7,618 nucleotides of DNA from CAZZCS01 sp964652645 (GTDB lineage Bacteria > Cloacimonadota > Cloacimonadia > Cloacimonadales > Cloacimonadaceae). Positions within the stretch are counted from its first letter, which is position 1. Every line of letters starts with the position of its first letter. The DNA is taken from assembly GCA_964652645.1 (NCBI GenBank), contig CAZZCS010000106.1, positions 1-7,618 of the forward strand, given 5' to 3'. Made by a program: the position numbers and the translations under genes. This document shows positions 1-6,138 of the stretch, in pieces. A model generated the notes under the pieces. It was given only the letters and a program-made list of their open reading frames with translations, made no database searches and was not told where the DNA came from.

Positions 1-127
1 GGCGACCGCTGTATTCAACCCTAAAACTATAAAACCCCCAAACCCTCAAATCCCCCAAACCTTAAAACGACAAATCGTTACAACCTTAAAACCATCAAGG
101 CGGTACGGCGACCGCCTGTACTCCACC
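1..127. repeat. Pair of ~20-nt direct repeats flanking an A/C-rich spacer
   Basis: Positions 1-20 (starting GGCGACCGCTGTA) and 107-127 (starting GGCGACCGCCTGTA) align at about 18 of 20 bases with one single-base gap. The second copy also forms the right arm of an imperfect palindrome: AGGCGGT at 98-104 pairs with ACCGCCT at 111-117 around a 6-base loop. Between the copies lies a stretch with almost no G. It contains a further 11-base direct repeat (AACCTTAAAAC at 58-68 and 82-92) and a small hairpin between those copies (AACGA 66-70 / TCGTT 75-79). The left copy starts at the window edge, so the element may extend beyond it. It could be a dispersed intergenic repeat, but with only two copies visible that is inference. 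Confidence 0.6.
14..97 (+). promoter_or_regulatory. G-poor, C-rich tract; possible Rho-utilisation (rut) region
   Basis: On the + strand this stretch consists of runs of A and C with some T, and only two G residues lie between 14 and 97. A C-rich, G-poor, weakly structured transcript is the known signature of Rho loading sites. An upstream + strand gene ending before the window could be terminated here, ahead of the threonine dehydrogenase unit. No coding potential was seen. The composition is read directly; the Rho role is inference, and a degenerate non-functional repeat is an equally fair reading. Confidence 0.25.
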
Positions 128-167
128 AGCACTCTCCTGTAAAAAACGGCAAATAGAAAACAAAGCA

Positions 168-196
168 TTGACAAAGCTACTCAAATCTGAAATGAG
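168..196 (+). promoter_or_regulatory. Possible sigma-70-type promoter upstream of the first gene
   Basis: A perfect TTGACA lies at 168-173. At 17-bp spacing the -10 position (191-196, AATGAG) matches the consensus only weakly, so the -35 box is the main support. It sits about 60 bases before the ATG at 233, a sensible place for the promoter of the four-gene + strand unit. The actual -10 box cannot be fixed by eye. Confidence 0.25.
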
Positions 197-232
197 GTCT
201 CAAAAAATTATTTCATTAGTGGAGTATGGTAA

Positions 233-1192
233 ATGAAGAATATCTTGGTCGTCGGAGCTGCTGGACAGATAGGCTCAGAGCTCGTTCCCTACCTCAGAGG
301 CATCTATGGAGAGAAGCATGTAATCGCTTCTGATTTGCACCCTTGCGTGACTGGCCCTTTGTGTGATAATGGCATCTATGAACAGCTTGATGCACTGGAT
401 GGCACTGCGATGTATGACATTGTCAAAAAGTATAACGTAGATACGATCTTGAATCTTGTAGCTGTCCTATCCGCCAAAGGTGAGGCAAACCCCCAGCTTT
501 CCTGGAAGATCAATATGGAAAGTCTCTTCAACGCTTTGGAAATCTCCCGCCAGACCAAAGGCGCAGTCTTTACTCCCAGTTCAATCGGTGCTTTTGGGCC
601 CAGCACTCCCATGGATGGAACTCCCCAGGACACCATCATGAGGCCTACCACGATCTATGGTATATCCAAAGTGGCAGCAGAGCTATTGGGCGACTATTAC
701 CACCTCAAGTATGGCGTGGATGCCCGTGGCTTACGCTATCCTGGCATTATCTCAAACGTGACCCTGCCAGGCGGTGGCACCACAGACTACGCAGTGGAAA
801 TCTATTACGAAGCCTTGAAAGAGGGCTCTTATACCTGTAACCTGAGCGCTGGCACATTCCTGGATATGATGTACATGCCAGATGCGCTCAAAGCCGCTGT
901 GGAGCTCATGGAAGCTGATCCCCAGCGATTGGTGCACAGAAACTGCTTCAACGTAACCGCAATGAGTTTTGACCCCGAGATAATTGCCGCCTCGATCCGC
1001 AAGCATCTCCCCCACTTCCGTCTGGATTACAACATTGATCCGATCAAACAAGCCATTGCCAACAGTTGGCCCAATAGTATGGACGACAGCGCTGCCAGAG
1101 AGGAATGGGACTGGTCTCCAGTTTATGACCTTGACGGAATGACGGCTGATATGATAATGAACCTCAAGCTAAAATTAAACATTCAGGATTAA
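233..1192 (+). CDS. tdh: L-threonine 3-dehydrogenase, SDR (epimerase-like) type
   Basis: NAD-dependent oxidation of L-threonine to 2-amino-3-oxobutyrate in the cytoplasm, the first step of threonine breakdown to glycine and acetyl-CoA. The 319-residue protein is full length for the short-chain, UDP-galactose-epimerase-like TDH family, which is unrelated to the zinc-dependent E. coli Tdh. Visible: the Rossmann motif GAAGQIG at residues 8-14; LSAKGE at 79-84; the serine pair S116/S117; the catalytic YxxxK (Y142, K146); the family-specific PGGGTTDYA at 179-187; MMYMPD at 212-217; and ANSWPNSMDD at 276-285. These last stretches separate TDH from general sugar epimerases. GGAG at 221-224, 8 bases before the ATG, supports the start. 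It leads a tightly spaced unit; the next ATG is 4 bases after its stop. The partner 2-amino-3-ketobutyrate CoA ligase (kbl) is not in the window. Function is assigned from motif recognition. Confidence 0.9.
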   Translation: MKNILVVGAAGQIGSELVPYLRGIYGEKHVIASDLHPCVTGPLCDNGIYEQLDALDGTAMYDIVKKYNVDTILNLVAVLSAKGEANPQLSWKINMESLFNALEISRQTKGAVFTPSSIGAFGPSTPMDGTPQDTIMRPTTIYGISKVAAELLGDYYHLKYGVDARGLRYPGIISNVTLPGGGTTDYAVEIYYEALKEGSYTCNLSAGTFLDMMYMPDALKAAVELMEADPQRLVHRNCFNVTAMSFDPEIIAASIRKHLPHFRLDYNIDPIKQAIANSWPNSMDDSAAREEWDWSPVYDLDGMTADMIMNLKLKLNIQD

Positions 1193-1196
1193 GATT

Positions 1197-2189
1197 ATGG
1201 TGAAATTAGGTGTAGTAGGTGTAGGCCACCTTGGTCAGCATCACGCTCGTAAATTCCTCTCTATAGAGGGATGCGAGCTTGTCGGTATTTTTGATAAGAA
1301 CCCCGAAAGAGCTTCTGAGATATCCCAAAAGCTGGAAGTAAAAGCATACGATACATACGAAGCACTTCTCGATGACATCGATGCCATAGACATTGCTGCC
1401 ACTACCACACATCACTACAACCTTGCCAAAATCGCTCTGGAACGAGGTAAACACGTATTCCTCGAAAAACCAATTACTTCTGAGCTTTGGCAGGCTGAAG
1501 AGCTGGTAGAGCTCGCCAGAGCGAAACAGCTCAAGATCCAGGTCGGCCATATCGAAAGATTCAATCCTGTGATCCTCAAGGTCGAAAAAGAGATTACAGA
1601 CCCGATGTTTGTGGAGTCTCACAGGCTGTCTTACTTTCACCACAGAGGCACAGACGTCCCTGTCGTGCTCGATCTGATGATCCATGATATAGATCTGATC
1701 CTGGATTTTATCAAGAGTCCTGTGACAGAGATTAGAGCCAGCGGAGTGGGTATCCTCACACCCAGTATAGACATTGCCAATGCCAGAATTGAATTTGAGA
1801 ATGGAGCCATTGCAAACGTGACTTCCAGCCGTGTATCGATGAAGATGGAACGCAAAATCCGCTTCTTCCAGCGCGACGGGTACTTCTCTATGGACTTCCA
1901 AAGCAAGCAGGTAACCGTGATGCGTAAATCTGCCAATATAATGAATATCCTGCCTCAAATTATGATGGGCAAGACAGACTTTAAGCCAGAAGAACTGGTA
2001 GATGCAAAGCATTACGACGTGAGCGAAACTCCCAAAGATGCCTTGACGCTCGAGCTGGAGGCTTTTGTAGATTGCATCCGCAACGACACACGTCCTCTGG
2101 TAGATGGCGTGGATGGGATGCGTGCCCTCCAGATTGCCCTCCAGATCATCAGCTTGATACAAAAACAGAATAAGGGCTTCAAAGCCTGA
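1197..2189 (+). CDS. Gfo/Idh/MocA-family NAD(P)-dependent oxidoreductase, GnnA-like (putative UDP-GlcNAc 3-dehydrogenase)
   Basis: A 330-residue two-domain oxidoreductase. The N-terminal Rossmann domain carries GVGHLG at residues 8-13 and the family EKP signature at 90-92. The C-terminal domain has GHIERFNP at 117-124 and DLMIHDID at 159-166, with H163 in the usual catalytic histidine position. GHxERFNP, RGTDVPVVLDLMIHDID and the following ANARIEFENG stretch are, as I recall, typical of the subgroup found near lipid A genes. That subgroup includes GnnA, which oxidises the 3-position of UDP-GlcNAc so that GnnB can aminate it for amide-linked lipid A. No GnnB-type (DegT-family) aminotransferase or lpx gene is in the window, so the substrate is an inference and no symbol is given. 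The ATG follows the upstream stop by 4 bases and its AGGA (1185-1188) lies inside the upstream gene, suggesting translational coupling. Confidence 0.8.
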   Translation: MVKLGVVGVGHLGQHHARKFLSIEGCELVGIFDKNPERASEISQKLEVKAYDTYEALLDDIDAIDIAATTTHHYNLAKIALERGKHVFLEKPITSELWQAEELVELARAKQLKIQVGHIERFNPVILKVEKEITDPMFVESHRLSYFHHRGTDVPVVLDLMIHDIDLILDFIKSPVTEIRASGVGILTPSIDIANARIEFENGAIANVTSSRVSMKMERKIRFFQRDGYFSMDFQSKQVTVMRKSANIMNILPQIMMGKTDFKPEELVDAKHYDVSETPKDALTLELEAFVDCIRNDTRPLVDGVDGMRALQIALQIISLIQKQNKGFKA

Positions 2190-2206
2190 GACATAGGTAT
2201 ATAAAC

Positions 2207-3502
2207 ATGAAAGATATATTTGTAAAAGAGATAGGAAATCACCTGGGCGAAGACATAAGGCTCAAAGGCTGGGTACGCAATATCCGGCACAGCGGAAAGC
2301 TGCTCTTTATCATTTTTAGAGATGGTACGGGCGAGGTGCAAAGCGTTGCCTTCAAACCTGAGCTGGGTGAAGAAATGTTTGAAGCTGCCAAGAGACTGAC
2401 TCTGGAATCTTCCCTCATCATCACAGGTGTACCAAAACCACATCAGAAGCTGGAAGGTCAATTTGAGATAGGGATTAGCTCTGTCCAAGTCGTCCAATAT
2501 GCCGAGGAGTATCCCATCTCCAAGAAAGAACACGGGCCAGACTTCCTTTTGAGCAACAGACACCTCTGGATTCGCTCTTCCAGGCAATGGGCCGTGCTCC
2601 GCATCAGACATACTGTCTATTATGCCATCTGCGACTTTTTGAACCAAAACCACTTCATGCGTTTTGACTCGCCTATCCTCACTCCCAATGCCTGCGAAGG
2701 CACGACTACCCTCTTCGAGCTGGAGTACTTCGACGAAGGACAGGCCTATCTCTCCCAATCTGGACAGCTATACCTGGAGACGGGGATCATGAGTCACGGG
2801 AGAGTGTACGACTTTGGGCCGGTGTTTCGAGCAGAGCGCTCAAAGACCAGAAAGCACCTTACAGAGTTCTGGATGATGGATGCTGAGGCTGCTTACGTGG
2901 AGCATGAAGAGAATATGCAGATCCAGGAAGACCTGATTCGTCATGTGATCCGTACCGTGCTACGAGACTGCAGCACAGAGCTGAGCGTCCTGGAACGGGA
3001 TATAGAAGCGCTGAAACGTGCTGATGCTCCCTTTAAGAGGATGACTCATTACGACGCGATCGAGTATTTGCGCAGTAAAGGCAGCGAGATAGATCATGGC
3101 AGTGATCTTGGTGCTCAGGACGAGGTCTTGCTCACAGAAGGCTCGGATACTCCCATCTTTGTAGAGAGATGGCCCAAGGAAATCAAAGCCTTTTACATGA
3201 AGCGCGATCCCCAAAATCAAGACCTGGTACTGGGAAGCGATCTTATTGCTCCCGAAGGTTTTGGCGAGATCATCGGTGGATCCCAGCGTGAAGATGATCA
3301 CGACCTGCTCCTTGGTCGGATGCAGGCAGAAAACATGCCCATAGAGCCATACCAGTGGTTCCTGGATTTGCGCAAGTATGGTTCAGTGCCACATAGTGGA
3401 TTTGGGATAGGCCTGGAAAGGCTTGTCACCTGGATGAGTGGAATACATCACATCCGCGAAACCATACCCTTCCCACGTATGATCTACAGAATTTACCCCT
3501 GA
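2207..3502 (+). CDS. asnS: Asparaginyl-tRNA synthetase
   Basis: Class IIb aminoacyl-tRNA synthetase that charges tRNA-Asn with asparagine in the cytoplasm. An OB-fold anticodon-binding domain covers roughly residues 17-98 (GWVRNIRHSGKLLFIIFRDG begins at 21). The catalytic domain follows: motif 1 around 147-164, motif 2 FRAERSKTRKHLTEF at 207-221, the GSDLIAPEGFGEIIGGSQRE stretch at 343-362, and motif 3 GFGIGLERL at 398-406. The continuation EFWMMDAE at 220-227 and the C-terminal IRETIPFPRM at 416-425 point to AsnRS over AspRS. At 431 residues it is a normal compact bacterial AsnRS with no extra domain. The start has only a weak AGG (2195-2197), 9 bases from the ATG, and a 17-base gap after the oxidoreductase gene. 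Its presence implies direct Asn-tRNA formation. An archaeal-type AspRS is the main alternative and is unlikely. Confidence 0.92.
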   Translation: MKDIFVKEIGNHLGEDIRLKGWVRNIRHSGKLLFIIFRDGTGEVQSVAFKPELGEEMFEAAKRLTLESSLIITGVPKPHQKLEGQFEIGISSVQVVQYAEEYPISKKEHGPDFLLSNRHLWIRSSRQWAVLRIRHTVYYAICDFLNQNHFMRFDSPILTPNACEGTTTLFELEYFDEGQAYLSQSGQLYLETGIMSHGRVYDFGPVFRAERSKTRKHLTEFWMMDAEAAYVEHEENMQIQEDLIRHVIRTVLRDCSTELSVLERDIEALKRADAPFKRMTHYDAIEYLRSKGSEIDHGSDLGAQDEVLLTEGSDTPIFVERWPKEIKAFYMKRDPQNQDLVLGSDLIAPEGFGEIIGGSQREDDHDLLLGRMQAENMPIEPYQWFLDLRKYGSVPHSGFGIGLERLVTWMSGIHHIRETIPFPRMIYRIYP

Positions 3503-3537
3503 TTACAAAAAAATATGCACATAGATAAGGATGGATA

Positions 3538-4755
3538 ATGGATTACCAGAATCAGTTTTCGCAGAGTACCAAAGCGATGAAGTCATCCCTGATCAGAGAA
3601 TTGGTCGCCCAGACCAAGACTATCCCAAACCTGATCTCTTTTGCAGGGGGATTCCCATCTCCCGCAACCTTCCCAAAGCACATGTTGAGCGATCTCTACT
3701 ATAGCGTTGTCAACGAAGAAGGTTACGAAGTATTACAATATGGCGCCAGCGAAGGCGATGCCAGCCTCAAAGAACAACTGCTAAAGTGGGAAGGCTATCA
3801 TCAAGTGAGCCCTGAGGAGATGCTGATCACCGTTGGGGCTACAAATGGTATCTACTACTATACCAGAAGCCTGATCGATAGAGGCGATGTCGTCTTGTGC
3901 GAAGCTCCCAGCTTCCTGGGCTCTGTGGTTGCTTTTGATGCCCTGGGCGCAGATGTAAGAGGAATTCCGATGGATGACGAGGGTATTGAAATTGGCTACC
4001 TTACAGACCTGATCAAGAAGCTGAACGCAGCGGGTAAAAAGATCAAATTCCTCTATACCATCCCAGATTTTCAAAATCCAAGCGGGATTTCGATGAGCCT
4101 TTCCCGCAGGAAAGAGCTCCTCTCCGTTTGTATCGAGAACAACATTCCCATCCTGGAAGACAACCCCTACAGCCGCTTACGCTACAGCGGGAAACCTGTT
4201 CCCACCCTTTTCAGCTTGAGTAAGAGTGATTTTGATCATTCGACTATCGTCACAGAAGTCGTCTCCTTTTCCAAGATCTTAGGCCCTGGCATGCGTCTGG
4301 CCTATGCCAAAGGGGAGCGCAACATCATCGAGAAAATGGGAAGCTGGCAACAGAAGGTAAACATCACTCCAGATTGCGTAACAGAAAGGGTAGTAGCCCG
4401 TTTTCTGGAAAAGGGATTTATGAATCCGCACATCTCTACCATCTGCGAGTACTACAAACCATTCCTGGACAAGATGTTAAGCGAGCTCAGCGTTTCTATG
4501 CCCGAGGGCGTGAGCTGGACAAAGCCACAGGGAGGTATCTTCCTCTGGATCTGGCTACCAGAAAGCATCAATGCCGACGAGCTTTTCAAGACTGCGCTCA
4601 ATCACAAGGTCACCTTTATCCCAGGCTCAAAGTTCTATCCCTTTGGACAGGAGAAATATAACTGTATGAGGTTGAACTATACCTTCTCGACTCATAAACA
4701 GATCGAAGAAGGAATAGCAAACCTCGGGCAACTGATGAAATCGATAATGTCTTGA
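3538..4755 (+). CDS. PLP-dependent aminotransferase, class I/II (2-aminoadipate / MocR-like aromatic aminotransferase type)
   Basis: A 405-residue fold-type I aminotransferase that moves an amino group between an amino acid and a 2-oxoacid using pyridoxal phosphate; cytoplasmic. It resembles the LysN/ARO8-like subfamily, which lacks the DNA-binding domain of MocR regulators. Visible: ISFAGGFPSP at 33-42; PDFQNPSG at 176-183 with the conserved Asn N180; EDNPYSRLRY at 207-216 with PLP-contacting D208 and Y211; the PLP-lysine motif SFSK at 243-246 (K246) followed by GPGMRLAY; and the carboxylate-binding arginine in MRLN (R378). AAGGA at 3527-3531, 6 bases before the ATG, supports the start. It follows asnS by 35 bases and probably belongs to the same transcript. 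Substrate preference (2-aminoadipate, leucine, aromatic, kynurenine) cannot be read from the motifs. Its neighbours suggest general amino-acid catabolism or synthesis. It is not of the DegT/GnnB type. Confidence 0.85.
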   Translation: MDYQNQFSQSTKAMKSSLIRELVAQTKTIPNLISFAGGFPSPATFPKHMLSDLYYSVVNEEGYEVLQYGASEGDASLKEQLLKWEGYHQVSPEEMLITVGATNGIYYYTRSLIDRGDVVLCEAPSFLGSVVAFDALGADVRGIPMDDEGIEIGYLTDLIKKLNAAGKKIKFLYTIPDFQNPSGISMSLSRRKELLSVCIENNIPILEDNPYSRLRYSGKPVPTLFSLSKSDFDHSTIVTEVVSFSKILGPGMRLAYAKGERNIIEKMGSWQQKVNITPDCVTERVVARFLEKGFMNPHISTICEYYKPFLDKMLSELSVSMPEGVSWTKPQGGIFLWIWLPESINADELFKTALNHKVTFIPGSKFYPFGQEKYNCMRLNYTFSTHKQIEEGIANLGQLMKSIMS

Positions 4756-4779
4756 CAGTCTCTGCTAAATGATTATTTT
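4752..4779 (+). promoter_or_regulatory. Possible promoter of the exported-protein / prepilin-peptidase unit
   Basis: TTGACA at 4752-4757 overlaps the TGA stop of the aminotransferase gene. It is followed after 16 bases by TATTTT (4774-4779), which matches four of six bases of the -10 consensus. The ATG at 4818 lies about 38 bases further on. No terminator hairpin was seen in 4756-4817, so read-through from the upstream unit is also possible. Confidence 0.35.
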
Positions 4780-4817
4780 GTAATAAAGAGCAACACGGTA
4801 AACGAACAGGAGTTATC

Positions 4818-5294
4818 ATGAAAAAGATATATATAGTAGCGTTGATACTGCTGACCACAGCCAAGTTTTGGGGTCAGATATCATTTCCGCGACCAGACTT
4901 TAACCCCTTCAGAGTTCCTGAAAACACCCTGTTTAACCCCAATCTGATGACTATGAGCCACAGTATGGGATTTGAGGCAAGCTCATCCAGCACTGGTAAC
5001 GCCTTTTATCTATCCAGATATACAAACCATATCCACTACCAGTTCAACCCCAAGCTGGAAATGCAATTGGATTTGAACTTTGTAAACTATGGCTCTGCAA
5101 ACACGTCCAATTCGATTGATTTTAACGACGACAACAAAAGCAGCGTCTTACCAGCCTTTTCCATGACCTACAGACCCAGCGATAATGTTCGTATCGACCT
5201 GCGCTTTGAGCAGGCGTACTCGCCCGATTATTACAATCGGCACTGGAACGGACGCTGGGACGAAGGCTCGCGCAATTGGTACAGCCGTTGGTAG
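4818..5294 (+). CDS. Small exported protein of unknown function, beta-strand rich
   Basis: I do not recognise a named family. The 158-residue product starts with a typical Sec signal peptide: K2-K3, then a hydrophobic core at about residues 4-15, with possible cleavage after A15 or G19. The mature part has alternating polar/apolar stretches that read as beta strands (about 43-55, 61-75, 78-92, 109-119 and 122-134), such as KLEMQLDLNFVNY and NVRIDLRFEQAY. This pattern suits a small outer-membrane or periplasmic beta structure. The MSHSMGFEASSSS stretch (46-58) resembles, from memory, hypothetical proteins common in FCB-type bacteria. The C-terminus is rich in Trp and Arg (W143, W147, W154, W158) and ends in an aromatic residue, as outer-membrane barrels often do. 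A strong AGGAG (4808-4812), 5 bases before the ATG, fixes the start. The prepilin peptidase begins 9 bases after the stop, in the same frame. The gene is real with good confidence; its function is unknown. Confidence 0.8.
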   Translation: MKKIYIVALILLTTAKFWGQISFPRPDFNPFRVPENTLFNPNLMTMSHSMGFEASSSSTGNAFYLSRYTNHIHYQFNPKLEMQLDLNFVNYGSANTSNSIDFNDDNKSSVLPAFSMTYRPSDNVRIDLRFEQAYSPDYYNRHWNGRWDEGSRNWYSRW

Positions 5295-5297
5295 GAG
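5293..5297 (+). promoter_or_regulatory. Ribosome binding site placing the prepilin peptidase start at CTG 5304
   Basis: AGGAG at 5293-5297 overlaps the TAG stop (5292-5294) of the exported-protein gene and lies 6 bases before CTG at 5304. No ATG, GTG or TTG occurs in this frame between the stop and the GTG at 5400, so this site decides the start. The overlap with the upstream stop suggests translational coupling. Confidence 0.65.
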
Positions 5298-5303
5298 TAT
5301 AAA

Positions 5304-6071
5304 CTGAATACAGTAGCAATTACCTTTCTGGCGGTCATTGGGGCTGCCCTGGGCTCTTTCTTCAACGTCCTGATCTATCGTCTGCCCCGCAAGAAGTCCG
5401 TGGTCTATCCTGCCTCACATTGTGGTAGCTGTAACAAACCCATACCCTTTTACCTGAACATTCCCATTATCAGCTATCTGATCCTGGGCGGTAAATGTAA
5501 GTATTGTGGGAGCAAGATCCACTGGCATCATCTACTGGTAGAGATCATTACTCCGCTGTTGCTTATCGCCGTCTACTTCAGATTCAAGGGCGGGGTCTAC
5601 CCCGATAATATGTTTGTGATGCTCAAGTATATGATTTTGGTGGGCTTCTTGATCCCCATCTTCTTTATAGACCTCTTTGAGCAACTGATCCTGCACAAGA
5701 TGACAATGCCTCTGATCGCCATAGGTGTCGTGCTATCCTTCTTTCCTCTTACGGATACAGGATATCTCAATTCCATCCTCAGTGGAGCATTTATCTTTGT
5801 GCTAATGGCGGGAATAGCCTGGCTCTATAGCGTGGCCAAGAAGCTAGATGGTTTGGGCGGTGGAGACATTTGGTTGATGACAGCTCTGGCTGTTTTCTTT
5901 GGTTTTCTGAACATCCCCTTTGTGATCATCCTGGCATCTTTCTTTGGCTTGGTCTATTATGCTATCTTTGTCCGCTCCAGGGAGAAGGTATTTGCCTTTG
6001 GGCCTTTTTTGGTAGTTGGCTCGATCCTGTGGATACTAGTCGGGGACAAGATCCTGAATCTAATAATGTAG
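5304..6071 (+). CDS. pilD: Prepilin peptidase (type IV leader peptidase / methyltransferase), apparent CTG start
   Basis: Inner-membrane aspartic protease that cleaves, and often N-methylates, type IV pilin and type II secretion pseudopilin precursors. Read from CTG 5304 it has 255 residues, normal for the bifunctional family. The first conventional start (GTG 5400) would remove the conserved N-terminal GSFFNVLIYRLP at 17-28 and the first membrane helix, so it is rejected. Two CxxC pairs (C40/C43 and C65/C68) form the zinc-binding cytoplasmic loop of the methyltransferase-containing type. The catalytic aspartates are D123 (FFIDLFEQ) and D188 in the GGGD motif at 185-188, followed by the usual FGPFL at 232-236. 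Several hydrophobic helices span the rest. It sits 9 bases after the exported-protein gene and is probably co-translated with it. No pilin or assembly gene is in the window, so its substrates must be encoded elsewhere. ATT at 5319 is a less likely start. Confidence 0.88.
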   Translation: MNTVAITFLAVIGAALGSFFNVLIYRLPRKKSVVYPASHCGSCNKPIPFYLNIPIISYLILGGKCKYCGSKIHWHHLLVEIITPLLLIAVYFRFKGGVYPDNMFVMLKYMILVGFLIPIFFIDLFEQLILHKMTMPLIAIGVVLSFFPLTDTGYLNSILSGAFIFVLMAGIAWLYSVAKKLDGLGGGDIWLMTALAVFFGFLNIPFVIILASFFGLVYYAIFVRSREKVFAFGPFLVVGSILWILVGDKILNLIM

Positions 6072-6089
6072 TGAGATAATGTTACATAT

Positions 6090-6112
6090 ATGGGCACCCT
6101 GAAGGTGCCCAT
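6090..6112. terminator. Hairpin terminator between convergent genes
   Basis: ATGGGCACC (6090-6098) pairs perfectly with GGTGCCCAT (6104-6112) around the 5-base loop CTGAA. On the + strand the last stem T runs into a T4 tract (6112-6115), a short U-run after the prepilin peptidase stop at 6071. On the minus strand the hairpin follows the dehydrogenase stop at 6139 and leads into a mixed A/T stretch (ATATGTAAC). It lies in the 67-base gap between the converging genes and probably ends transcription from both sides, better from the + side. Confidence 0.75.
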
Positions 6113-6138
6113 TTTCGTATCTATGCAGATAGTGTATT

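Noticed and set aside
14..97. CRISPR-like or telomere-like array in the A/C-rich leader
   Set aside because: The units are irregular in length and sequence, without constant repeats and variable spacers, and are too short for an array.
1206..2162. A 318-codon open frame on the minus strand covering nearly all of the Gfo/Idh/MocA gene
   Set aside because: It is codon-in-register with the + strand gene, so it stays open only because the sense gene rarely uses TTA, CTA and TCA. Its translation is Cys/His-rich with no family features, and the sense protein is clearly real.
2012..2758. A 248-codon minus-strand open frame across the oxidoreductase/asnS junction
   Set aside because: It overlaps two well-supported genes on the other strand, spans their intergenic gap, and shows no recognisable domain.
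3531..3533. Alternative ATG start just upstream of the aminotransferase gene
   Set aside because: It is out of frame with the aminotransferase (7 bases upstream) and its frame gives no family match; ATG 3538 has the well-spaced AAGGA.
5292..5306. Read-through fusion of the exported protein and the prepilin peptidase, which share a frame and are separated by one TAG
   Set aside because: The TAG is followed by a well-placed ribosome binding site and start. A Sec-exported beta-rich domain in front of a polytopic membrane protease with its own N-terminal helix makes no topological sense.
5870..6079. Short + strand open frame in another phase within the prepilin peptidase gene
   Set aside because: It lies inside a gene whose catalytic GGGD region is in the other frame, and has no ribosome binding site or family features.
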